A stretch of DNA of 64,000 nucleotides, taken from positions 9,982,001-10,046,000 of the forward strand of contig NC_003070.9 in NCBI RefSeq assembly GCF_000001735.4. Reading direction: 5' to 3'. Shown in pieces: positions 36,691 through 47,712 of this stretch. Origin of the DNA: Arabidopsis thaliana (taxonomy: Eukaryota > Streptophyta > Magnoliopsida > Brassicales > Brassicaceae). The notes under the pieces were generated by a model. It had not been told where the DNA came from and made no database searches. It saw only the letters and a list, made by a program, of their open reading frames with translations. The position numbers and the translations under genes are program-made. Positions within the stretch are counted from its first letter, which is position 1. Each line of letters begins with the position of its first letter.

Positions 36691-37192
36691 ATGTCGACGG
36701 AGGATGCTCTGTGTTTTACGGGGGAGGAATATGCCCGTCATGTGAGGGAGTACTGGCGTGGAGTGGCGGAATCCGATGTAATTCTTTTATCTTCTTCTTC
36801 TTGTTTAGAGAATTTCCATGATTGTGATACATGTTGAACTGACATAATTATTAAACCCTAACCCTGATCCTAGTTCTTATTTCTTAATAGCTTGTAGAAA
36901 CTCGATAGGTTCTAGTGTTGTTTATGGGATTGCTAACTGAATATTTTATTGCATTAGGGTTTCTCTCGCTTTTAGAGATTGCTAACTGATTTTTTACATT
37001 GCTGATGTATCTTAATTAGGGTTTTGATTCCGAGGATATTCGAAGTCCAGTAGTGCTTACTGGACTGTTTCACTACGACTGTCAATCTGGTCGTCGTTAT
37101 CCTGACCCTCTCTTGGTCAAGCGATATGCTTTGTTGGGGCTTCATCGTTTCAATATTTTGCAGGTAATTATATTTTAAAACTATATATATAG

Positions 37193-37277
<85 letters not shown>

Positions 37278-38350
37278 TGCTTCATAAACATGTCCTGTAC
37301 CACATCCAATTAATTTTCTCTTTTCATCTGTTAGGGGACAAGTTTCGAGCTCGATGCCCTACAGAAATTCAACAAGACAATGAACCTTACGTCTTCGTAC
37401 TACATTACTTTGCTTGCAAACGAGCCAGGAGCTATTCCTTTGCAGAAAACCTTTCAGGTTCGAGTTGATGAACGAAAATATGACACTTTGGATTTGACAG
37501 TCGCTATTGCTAGGCTTAAAAAAGATCAAAATGAAGGTGACTTGTGCTGCATTGTTCATTTTTATATTAATACAAGTCAAGAGTATAAAATCAAATCTCA
37601 CTTGCTGATTAATAATGTTTCATAGCGGCGGAGACCACCAAGGAGCCCTTCGTACCTCACTTTTGTTGTAGCGCAGTGTCAGATGGTGTCTTCCAAGGTC
37701 CATTGCCTGATTGGCCCTCAGATGATGCTTTGCGTCATGATAGAAACCGATTTTACGAGGTAAGATTATTATTACTAAGACACATCATCCGTTTTGTTTT
37801 GCTCGTCATCATTTAAGTAGTGATAAGTTTTTCTTGCTTTTGCAGCTAGAGAAATCAGAGTGGCAAGCCACTGATTGGATTTCTCTTTATTTGGAACTTT
37901 TGATTTTAGCAACTGATAGAGGAATGTTTGGTGTAAGTTTATTTTTTGTCTTTTTTCTTTTGCATAATGACATACCATGACTTTTGGTAATAACTATTAA
38001 CACCAAAACTGCTGTTGGTGCAGGTAGCGCAGACTGGTCTGCCTCAGGTTCAGATTCTGAAAGTGGTGATTGAAACTGAGGAAGAAAATGAGAAGCCCCT
38101 GGATAAGAGACTCAATGCCAGAAGGGCACATGTCTATATAACTTTTACGGGCTTGCCCAAGTCCCCACGTCTTGTTGAGATTGGTGAGCATGTTGAACGC
38201 AAAGCTATCATTAGAAGAGTCATCGATGATTCAGGATACTTGACTCTCCTTGGTAAGTTTTGGAGTGGTAAAGATACCGAGCAGCGTTCTAAGACTCGCC
38301 AGAGTGAAGAAAAAGTCGAGAGTTCTCAAAAACGATCTCGCTTATGCTAG
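36691..38350 (+). CDS. UPF0725 (DUF626) family protein
   Basis: Six exons, 36691-36777, 37020-37163, 37335-37536, 37626-37759, 37846-37932 and 38024-38350, join in frame to 326 aa. Segments typical of the Brassicaceae UPF0725/DUF626 family are visible: VLTGLFHYDCQSG near the start, RYALLGLHRFNILQGTSFEL, then KEPFVPHF and GPLPDWPSDDALRHDRNRFY, and YITFTGLPKSPRLVEIGEHV late in the protein. There is no signal peptide or membrane segment; it is probably soluble. The family is expanded in Arabidopsis relatives, some members being named for embryo or seed expression, but no biochemical activity is established. Intron 2 carries a pure (CT)39 tract. The 3' UTR contains a fragment copied from neighbouring SYP61. 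The frame is intact. Confidence 0.85.
37197..37274 (+). repeat. (CT)39 microsatellite in intron 2 of the DUF626 gene
   Basis: 78 bases of uninterrupted CT, starting 33 bases after the exon 2 end and finishing 60 bases before exon 3. It is the longest simple repeat in the window. Confidence 0.97.
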
Positions 38351-38483
38351 GTGTTTAGCCATGTCTGTGTCAGCGTAATGACAAGATCCATTTGAAGATG
38401 TTGATCAGATAATAAGCTTAAGCTATCTTGTGCTATTTGAACTGTTTAGGCGAATTTGTTAGAGGAATTAACAATAGTAAAAT

Positions 38484-38660
38484 ATCAGTAGAGATCAGAA
38501 ACATCAAGAACAGAGCCGCGGGATCTTATAGATGGGAGTTTAATGTCTTACATTATCATGTTTGTGTTAGAATACAAAAGGAATATTTACATAAGGTTGT
38601 CTGTTTTTTCTTCTCATATCCAATCCCACATCTAATTTTGAACTGTGCATGTGTGATCTC
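38484..38660 (+). pseudogene. Rearranged SYP61 fragment (intron 5 joined to 3' UTR)
   Basis: Bases 38484-38508 match SYP61 intron 5 at 35540-35564. The sequence then jumps straight to the SYP61 3' end, matching 35842-35994 with a few differences (AACAGAGCCGCGGGATCTTA in both). The last two SYP61 exons are missing from the copy. An AAG lies at the join on both sides, suggesting a microhomology deletion. The fragment now lies in the 3' UTR region of the DUF626 gene. Confidence 0.88.
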
Positions 38661-39332
38661 AAAACAAGATAAACTCATAAAAACTCTTTCAACCTTTTGA
38701 GTTTTGACTCACAAAGTGAAGTTAATTTGAACAGCATAAAGTTCGTCAAATCGGTGATACATTATAAACTTGTTGCTAGATCCTAGTATGATTAGTTCAT
38801 TTATTAATTTATTTTCTCCAAAGCCATTTAGTAAACAACTATTTTGAGATGAATTTACATGGAAAGAAATAGGTCATATTGAATATTTGGTACGATTTTA
38901 ATTCTTTCATTTCATTATGAGGGGACAAATGATTTTTTCATTAAGAATAATATATTAAATTGACTTGCTAATTATGTTTGCTCATATCATCTGCGTTCCA
39001 TGATGATTTCTACTATGCAGTAGAATTGAATAGTTGCATAAAATCCAAAAAGTAAGGTACAACAATCAATTGAATTAGTTGATAAACAATTGACGGTTTG
39101 AGCGGAGGTGGGAAGATCTTTCTTTAATTCTTTAGTGTGACTGTTTGATGCAATAAAAAAAGAGACATGAATGGATTTATTTTGTTTTGTATGTGAATGA
39201 ATGAAATTGTGTGTGTAGGAACAAACTCTCTCATCAACCTTTTATTTGCAAAAGCAAAACATATCTACACTAAAATGAGCATTCATGGAGACGTGAATTA
39301 AGTGTTATATTAATGGTCATTACCGAAAAGAT
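38661..39332. other. Intergenic, no gene seen
   Basis: AT-rich sequence with no supported feature, running up to the left end of a hAT-like element. Confidence 0.5.
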
Positions 39333-40049
39333 CAGAGCCGGCTCAAACTTTTTGAAGACCTTGTGCTGATTTATAAAAATTGGCTTTAGTTAATACTGTT
39401 TTTAATTACAGAGACTAGATTTTAACCCGCGGTATACCGCGGAAACAATTTATTTTTTAAATTAATATATATAAAAGTTTGTAAATTGTATCTATTTATA
39501 AAATGTTTTTATTGTATAGTTTACAATTTTTATTAAGTAACGTCCTGCCAAACCCGTCTCGCCAACCCGTCCTCTAAAAAAGACTCATTTATTTTATTAA
39601 TGTTGATCTTATTTATGATATGTTTATAAATTATTGTCTAAATATTTTGTAATTTTGTAGTAATTAAATGCTATCAAATATCTATACGGTTTGATGATTA
39701 TAATCATGCAGAAAAAATATCAAAAATGATAATTTTGTAGTAATTAAATGATATTAAATATTTTAGAAATTTTATTTTAGTAATTAATAGTGTAGTTAAG
39801 GTAGAGAGATTTTGGAAAGATTGTTAAATGTCAAATATTTAATTAGAATATTTTCTTTCTAATTATCAAAAACAATTATTAAATGTCAATGGCAGCCGCT
39901 GTAAATAAATCTCAACTCTAGGATTTATTTCACAAAGTGGCTGCAAAAATGTATATATAGATTTTTGGACCTAAAATCTTAAGTAAAATTGGAATAAAAT
40001 TGATGACTCTGTGCTTTAGCTCCTCTGGCACCCCCTAGAGCCGGCACTG
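39333..40049. mobile_element. hAT-like non-autonomous element (degraded)
   Basis: The left end CAGAGCCGGCTCAA (39333-39346) and the reverse complement of the right end, CAGTGCCGGCTCTA (40036-40049), match at 12 of 14 positions. They have the CAGxGCCGGC form of hAT termini. No transposase is encoded. The flanking 8-mers (GAAAAGAT and GATATTTG) do not match, so the target duplication is decayed or the ends are misplaced. A Helitron-like element appears to have inserted inside. Confidence 0.5.
39415..39961 (-). mobile_element. Helitron-like non-autonomous element nested in the hAT relic
   Basis: On the minus strand the element begins TCTATATATACATTTTT after an A. It ends with the perfect 16-nt palindrome CCGCGGTATACCGCGG, eight bases and CTAG, followed by T. 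A 5' TC, a 3' GC hairpin just before CTAG, and insertion between A and T are the Helitron hallmarks. It is about 547 bp with no RepHel gene. Confidence 0.6.
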
Positions 40050-41172
40050 GATATTTGTTTGTTGCTTTGACTAAATCAATTAAAAGTTTCAAAACAAATA
40101 CGAGCTAAAAAGATAAACTACTCCATTAAGCATCCAGCCCATTACTCAAACTCAAATCAGAACCTAACCTAGTTGAGTATGGATATGCTTTCTTTCTTTA
40201 CAACATTTTGGTCTCAAGTCTTTGAGCCTAGACACAAACATTTCTCCATGTTTTCAATATGAGACTTTTTTCCATGTGTTCAATGTATGTTTTTTCAAAC
40301 AAATCAACTTTGGACATTCATTTCTCATTCAAATGAACTTTAATTTGAAAAATTACTAGAAAAAGTAGTTCAACATAACTTGTCAAAATAAATTCTAGCA
40401 TTGGAGTACAAATGGTTGTCTCAAAATAAGAAGTTGAAAGAGTGGAAATGATCATTCATCTTTTTTTTTTTTTTTTTTTGTCATTTAACATGAACAAGTT
40501 AGAAAACTCATTCAATCTATTCAACCAAATTGTTTTTTAAAAATAAATAAATTATACAGAAAATTTGGTCAACCTTTTTATCTACTATTTCGCAGATATT
40601 TTTTTCTTCTAATTATTCATGTATATATCGAAGATCAAAAATATCATATTCCCTAATTTGTTGTCATAGTTTCTTGCTAAGTCTTTTTTGTCGTCAACGT
40701 ATGCGCCTCCAAATCTTGCTCTCATTTGTGAATTTCTTAGAAGTAAAAGTTTACTCAAATCAATTTTAATTAGAAATTCTTGATTCTTGTTTTTTTTGTA
40801 CATTTTTTGAAAATATATATCTTATTTGTTGTTGTTTTTAAGACATCAATGCACCATGCATAAAACCCCCAATAAGTCTGATTCACTTAATCTCATTTCA
40901 CAAGATTGGAAGAAAATATTCAACAATATGAATACATAACGAGAAATGTGTTCATTTGCTTGTGGATGTACCAAAACTTCGAGAAGCACGCTAAATTAAT
41001 CTAGAAGGTCCCTTTATTTAAATCTTATATATAAATAAGCATTTGTTATAAGTTCATCATCAATTATGTCAAGACTCACTATGACTACAGAGTGATATCC
41101 TACGAAAATAGGGTTAGGAATCCGTGATTCGGCGAGATTATAGTAAATAAATTTTCCTTGTTCACCCATTCA
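40050..41172. other. Intergenic, no gene seen
   Basis: AT-rich, with an 18-nt poly(T) near 40460-40480. No supported coding sequence. Confidence 0.5.
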
Positions 41173-41553
41173 TTAGTAATGAAGTATGTCGGCTTCTATC
41201 AGATGTAACTCTTGCAAAACTTTTTCTATTGTGTTGATTCTTCGGACATGTTTTAGAATTCTTTTCTTCATGAAAGGATCCTCAGCGCATCCAGACTTGT
41301 GATCTCTGCAATCAAACACCCTAACCAATTCTCTGGGAATTCCATATGTTTTGGTATGGAGTAAAGCCTTTTCGATCGTTAATCCATAACAGTGATGCAT
41401 GTTCTTAGTTTCTGCACATTTTTGAAGCTCTTCTAAATCACTAGGAGGGTAGATACCAAGTGCATAGTGGCGGATAAAACTTTTTTTTTCAAATTGTGCA
41501 ATGCTAGTTTGTTGGGATGTTTCTTCATTTTCAATGGTGCTCGATGCTCTCGG
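41173..41553 (-). pseudogene. Orphan open frame of unknown family, probably a fragment
   Basis: On the minus strand an open frame runs from about 41553 to the stop at 41173, about 125 codons. The first ATG comes only at 41400 (75 codons: MHHCYGLTIEKALLHTKTYG then IPRELVRVFDCRDHKSGC). Upstream of that ATG the frame still reads like coding sequence (FEKKSFIRHYALGIYPPSDL). Codon composition looks coding-like against the AT-rich surroundings. I see no intron, partner exon, promoter or known domain. It may be a gene remnant, an exon of an unannotated gene, or a small protein. Confidence 0.4.
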
Positions 41554-41860
41554 TCACTTTGACTTTTGTTTAGGTGTTATCTTTTTCTCGTATCCTTTTG
41601 CTCTCTCTTTCACTTGTTCCATTTCTTTTTGATTAAACTCATAATATTTGTTGCTCTTTGTTTGTTACATGTAATAATCTATTCTATATATCTAAGAAAA
41701 ATACTTACAAAAAGAACATTATTATCACATATGCACAGAAACCGCCAAAATTGGGTCTTTTAAATTAGATTAAAGAAATTGAACTTGACAAAGAAGAACA
41801 AACAAAATAGAGGGGTCTATTCCACAAATAAAATAAAGTTGTAAAAAGACGACCCAAACA
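41554..41860. other. OPA3-like gene promoter region
   Basis: About 300 bases with no coding evidence, upstream of the likely OPA3-like transcript start near 41870. Confidence 0.45.
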
Positions 41861-42035
41861 AAACGACTCAACTTCTCTCTTTCTTCTTCCTCTTCACCAA
41901 TCGGATCCACGAAAAATTCGATAAACCTCGATTGATCCCAAATTCCCAATGGAGGTTTCTGTTCTCACCTAATTTAGCTCCATATCCCTCGCAGTCCGAT
42001 TCAAGTGAGATTCTTCTAAGTTTTTTGGAAGAATA

Positions 42036-43939
42036 ATGGTGTTGCCGTTGATGAAACTGGGCACACTCGCCGTCAAAACCATAAGTAAACCATTGGCTAG
42101 TCAGCTCAAGCACCAAGCTAAGGTTCATCCCAAGTTTCGTCAATCTATCATCAACTTCGCTCAGGTAAATTGGGATCCTCTCTGATTCTAAACTCGCTTT
42201 TGAGATTCGTTGCGCCTATAATATGTCTTGCGTTTTCGATTCTGCTGAGTTTTTGGAACTTCCGGAATATAGGTTTTGTTACAGAAAAAGGCGTGGTTAG
42301 GTTAATAGTTGAGATTTTTGCTAGTTTTGTGATCTTGAAATTTGATGTGTTGTTGGATTTATGTGACCAGAGGAATCATCGAATCACTACGCAAATGCAA
42401 AGAAGGATATATGGTCATGCCACTGATGTAGAGATTCGTCCCTTAGATGAGGAAAAGGCTGTTCAAGCTGCTGTTGACCTCATTGGAGAGATCTTTCTCT
42501 TTGGGGTAACACTCTTTACTCAACATTCTTTAGGCAGTGAATTCTATTGTTTTAGATGAATTTGGAACTACCTTCATTTACTCGTTCTAGCTTATCAATG
42601 GTTAGTTGCATTCTCACCAATTGGTGATAAATGGATTAATGTGGCCTTGAGAAAGACCTGTTTAAGATGTTTAGGAGAAGCAAAACATGCAGAGAAAGAA
42701 AACTAAACAGCTCTTTTCATGGAATGATTTGGTTCTACTCAATCATAGCTTCTGATGCTATCCAATCAGACTCTAGTGTTGTTTCAGCTATTTGTTGGTG
42801 TATTTTGTTGAGTTACTATCCAAAATACTAGGCTTTGGAGTAAAATACTAAGCTCATATGAGTTAGACCTAGGATTGGAGATATAACTGTTGAGTTTTTG
42901 TATACAAAATACTAAAATTTAAGGGAAATGTACCATATGATTGATTATTTCTTGCTCTTGTTTGTCTGATAGCACAACCTATGCTAATAAATTAAGATTT
43001 CTAGTTTCTTCCGTATTTCCCATATCAATTTAGTGGATATCTTGCATGGTGTCAAAGTCAGATAAATTAAAAAAAATAGCTGGTCTGAGTGTCATTCTTG
43101 TATACAATTCTAAATTGTTCTGTAGAACTAATAGATTATATGTGCAGGTCGGTGGAGCTGTTGTTGTTTTTGAGGTGCAGAGAAGTTCGCGGTCAGAAGC
43201 AAGAAAAGAGGAAGCACGTAAGCAAGAACTAGAGGTACACAGAATACTCTTGGAAGATAATTTGTTGCCTCATTAAGTGTAGACTCCCATGTGCTGTTCA
43301 GGATTTAGCATTGTTACATACTGACACTGTTAGTTAATAGAGAGTGGGTTGCATATAAATTCATGAAATTAGCAGATATCATGCTCAGGAAGAACTTAAT
43401 ATAAACTCGCTTAGATAAATGGTTTTAAGGAAATGGTGGTAGTGTTTTCAGATTCCCAACTCAAGACTTCCTAAAAGTTGCAGCCTGTAGAATTGGTTCT
43501 CATTCCTTGAAGTCGTGAGATATCCGTCTTATTTAAAGGAGCTTTATAAATATGGTTACTTCTTGCGCCATAGATGGAAAACAATTATCAACATATTCAA
43601 TGTATGCTCACATTAACTTGAAATCTGCAGTAACAACTAAATAAGAAAGCATTTCATTAGTTAAGAACCGAGCAAACTTGTGTGCTTGTTCTAACGAGAT
43701 AGACTACTCAGAAATATCATGTTGAGGTTTGATTATTGATTAGGTTGAGATTTGTGAATCTCATGGTTTTACAGGAGTTGAGAATAAAAGATGAAGAACT
43801 AGAAAAGCAAGTGGCAGATCTCAAGAGCAAGCTAGAGGAGCTTGAACAACTTGCTAAGGCACGAGGACTGAGCGGTATTTTCCAGTTAAAACCACAGCCT
43901 GGTACTACCGCTAGTGGGAAACCAGACAAATCCAGTTGA
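42036..43939 (+). CDS. OPA3-like (optic atrophy 3) protein
   Basis: Four exons, 42036-42164, 42371-42505, 43148-43234 and 43775-43939, give 171 aa. The protein starts MVLPLMKLGTLAVKTISKPL, the N-terminal OPA3 signature, continues through a segment around the exon 2 start (INFAQRNHRITTQMQRRIYG), a hydrophobic stretch (VGGAVVVFEVQRSSRSEARK) and a coiled-coil tail (ELEKQVADLKSKLEELEQLA). Human OPA3 is a mitochondrial membrane protein involved in mitochondrial shape; the plant protein's role is not established. Length and domain order match the family. Recalled as At1g28510. Confidence 0.9.
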
Positions 43940-46900
43940 ATCATCATCATCATCATCTTATTCAATCTAGAAGATTCAAACCAAAGTTAACAATACGGTA
44001 ATGATTCTTTTTCACAAGAGTTGAGGAGTTTCTGATTCTCTCCTCTATATACATGTACCATCCATCATCAAAAACAATCTGCTTTTAAATTATCAAATTA
44101 GGTGACAAATAAAAAAAGTTTTGATGTTGAGGTTTTGTCTTTTCAACATTTGTTGCTTAGATTTGGTCTTTTGAGACCAATGGCTCGATTTTAGGTAATG
44201 TTGGATAATGACGAATTCATTATGAAAGAGACATTGAGATGTACCAAATTACTTCTTTCTCCAGATTACAAAATGTACATCATATTTATCCATGATCTAA
44301 TAAGGTCAAAACTATAGCGACAACTAGTTTGGTTTTGTGGTAAAAGGCGATCAACTCTTACAAAAGAATAATGTCTTTATCACAAAACGATTTCATTTTA
44401 AATTGGAGACGAAAGGAACCTATGGGTATGTCGTTAGGTTTATTCCACCAAGAGTCTGAATACTAGAATGAGAGAAAAAAGTTAGTAAAGAAAAAAGTGA
44501 GAATAGCTGTTGGAGGTAGAGAAAGGGAATATATTATAGGGGGAACAATCATTTGGGCAAATGCTTAGAAATTCCATAAAAGCATATCATGTTTTCTCAT
44601 AACGACGATCAAAAAGGAAAAAGACAACACATCGATTTATAAAAACGCATGCTACTTATGATGAGCTAGTAGAAGTTTATGTTGTGTGATATAATCTTAG
44701 GAGATTGTGGTAATCAAAATGGGCTAACTCCTTCAGCTAAAGTAATTTATGAATTAGCTTAGTACACTTCGTTTATAATAACTCGAATTTAAATCATACA
44801 AAGAGTTAAATGATTTTATCTTACTATTTAATATTAAAAAAGTGATACATTTACCAGACGTTATAGTTAAAACAAAATCTAAATAAAATAGTTTTGGAAT
44901 TCTAAATTTACACCAATGCACAACAATAAATTATATTGATCTAAAATCATGGAATGATCATAGTCTAAATTTATCCCATTTGAGAGATTTAAGAATAAAA
45001 AATTTACACACATTAGTAATAAGTAGTTAAGTATATTTATTCGGGACAAATTTTCGAATTTACCAGACGGTTAAATCGTTATGGTGATGTTCTTCGAAGC
45101 ATACAATTTTCGTAGATAATTTAACCTCGAGAGTGTAACAATTTGATAAACATCATTTTGTTCGTTTTTTCCAACATGGGATACATGCTTTCTTCTACCA
45201 TTAAAGTATGGGCTCGACGTTAAGCATCATCTAGTTGAGCCACTCTTATCCCTAGCTTATTTTGAATTTGAGTTGGATGTTTTGTCACATATGATATAGA
45301 AATCTATTATGGTGACATTGAATTCACCTTGGAGACCTTAAAGAAAAGAAAAAGAAGGAAAAAAACTTCTCCACTGTCACTAATTTGGTCCGGATCAAAG
45401 ATAAAGTGTAGTGGTGGACCGATCTATATTCCAACCAGGGATATATAAGATGTAAGGTGCATACTCAAAGAAAATATTGTCAATAATTGGCTGTTTAACT
45501 GTGATTAATATATAATCGTACTCAGTCAAGAATTGGTTGTTTAAAATTAGTGGAGATATTATTTCTTATAACCTAGTTAAAAGTTGAATTTGAATATTTT
45601 TTTAGAGTTCATACGACGAACATTATGTATTTGAAATGAGAATAATAAGCAATAATAGATAAAGAACGATAGAATATGACCATTGAAGAAATTGAAAGTA
45701 GATGGTATGATGAAAATTGATGAGCATCACAAGATAGGAATATGGAAAACATAGTGGAGAAAAGCTAAGTTATATTCCTTCCTTGCCAATATCTCCTTCT
45801 TTTACACCTTCTTGTATCTTAAAAGAAAATAATAATAACTTAGTATTCACGACACTTGTCCAAATTCTTTACCCAAGATTCCTTTGTTATGCTTGTTTGT
45901 TTTTTCCTCCAAAAGTAATGCAAATTTACATTAGGTACAAACAATCTCATTGTTAAAACTCATTGAAAGGATATAAGAAAACAAATGGGTCCAAATTATT
46001 TTAAGAAATGACCAATTGTCAAGCGCAACCAAAATTACGGTTATCAATCTAATTGACTTATCTTGAAAATATAATACGTTACATTTCCAATATTCCTTTT
46101 TTATTATCAAATTACGTTACATGTAGTCGTAGACTTGAGCACTAATTAGCCGTTGAATCAAAATCTTTAACGTGGTTCTACTACGATGCTATCATAAAGT
46201 CTATGTCAATTTATCAACAAAATATACATTCTCGAAAGAAATGTTATCATGAATCGTTTTTTAGTTTTTTTTTCCTACGACTACAAGTACAGCTACGCAA
46301 AGTTGCAAACCACTCCCCTCCATACACATTAACTTGGACTAAACCCGATGATCATACAATGTCACAAATTTTAGCGTTACTACATTAGTCTTAACATTTT
46401 CTAATATTTGCAAATGTTCCATCCCTAAAATGGATGGTAGTTTTAATTTCAAAGCCTTTTTTTACACTTTTTTGTTTGGTATTTGTTTTAATTTTCTCGT
46501 ATGTATAAAATTTGCTTAGCTTTAGCCTATCTTGAATTCTATCATCGCATATTCGCATGGTTATATTATATCTTACAAATCGTGTGACCCAAACTCTGAT
46601 TTTGGAAAAATTCTTGGCGACTTCCCTAATGTATTACATAGTCTAAAGAAAAACTTAAATTTCTAACTCAAATAGTATTTAAATTTCCTCAAATAAGGAG
46701 CAAGTAGTGTATGGAGCCAATAGCATTGAAGAAAATGCCTAATTTTCTAAAGCATATGTGCAACAAAAAAAAAAAAAAAACATAATTGAACTCTGGTTAG
46801 TTTAGAAAACAAAACAAAAAAAAAAGATTATTTACACAACAAATAGTAAATTTTAAATGCTCATTTAATATTTCTTAATATAAATAAATGCTATAAAGAG

Positions 46901-47080
46901 AAAAAATGAACAATAAAAAGAAAAGAATCCATAATAAACAGTCCAAATGGCATTTTTTTCCAAAATAATCATTAAATTCCTTAAACATTTCCCCACAATT
47001 TGATAATTTTTAAATTTTTATATTTTCTCATAAATTAGTACATTGAATTTAGCTCATAAAAAAGGAAAAAGAAAAGTGGA
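43940..47080. other. Intergenic region, about 3.1 kb
   Basis: After the OPA3-like 3' UTR (43940-44100) this is AT-rich DNA with no supported gene. It ends in a pyrimidine-rich stretch that is probably the VOZ1 5' UTR start. Confidence 0.55.
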
Positions 47081-47267
47081 GGGTGAAGAGAAGAAGAGAA
47101 TCCAGCAACGTTTCTTTATTTCCTTTGTGTTTTTTTTTCTTCATAATCTCTCTCTTTTTATTTATTCATAATTTTTACTCTCTCCATTTCTTCATTACTC
47201 TTCTTTTTATTTTCCGGAGATTTTTCTCTTTGCCTTTGTTATTTGCTGCTTTTGCTGCAGCTACAGT

Positions 47268-47673
47268 GTAAGTTTGATTTTCTGGGTTCCTTCAAACTCC
47301 AAAATCTCGCGTCGCTTTTTGCTTCAGAATCGATTTGTTCTTGTTACTTCGATCTGTTGTTCTTTTTAACTCTGTGCATGATTCAATTTCGTGTTCGTAA
47401 CCTGTTTTTTGCTGCTTGTTTAGTTCGACAATTAGGTAAAAAAATGACGATCCCTAAAACTTATGATCCTTTTAATCTTCGTTTAGCTACTTCGTTCGAG
47501 ATCATCTAGGGCTTTTGTTGCTTCATCGATTTTGGGTTTTGATTTACTGTAAATGTTTTGGTTTTGTTTATGTAATCTAAGCATGTACCAATGATTCATG
47601 AGTGATCATGTTTGTTATAGGAGCAGAACTGATGTGAAGTGTGTATTTTGAATGTGTTTTTGGTTTTGTACAG
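47268..47673 (+). other. Probable 5' UTR intron of VOZ1
   Basis: Donor CTACAGT|GTAAGT at 47268 and acceptor TTTTGTACAG at 47673, ending 39 bases before the VOZ1 start codon. Inferred from splice signals only. Confidence 0.6.
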
Positions 47674-47712
47674 AGAATCTTGTGTTTTTGTGGTGGGGAG
47701 GTGAGATTTCTT

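Noticed and set aside
37197-37274. CRISPR-like or structured repeat array
   Set aside because: It is a pure dinucleotide microsatellite in a plant intron, with no spacers.
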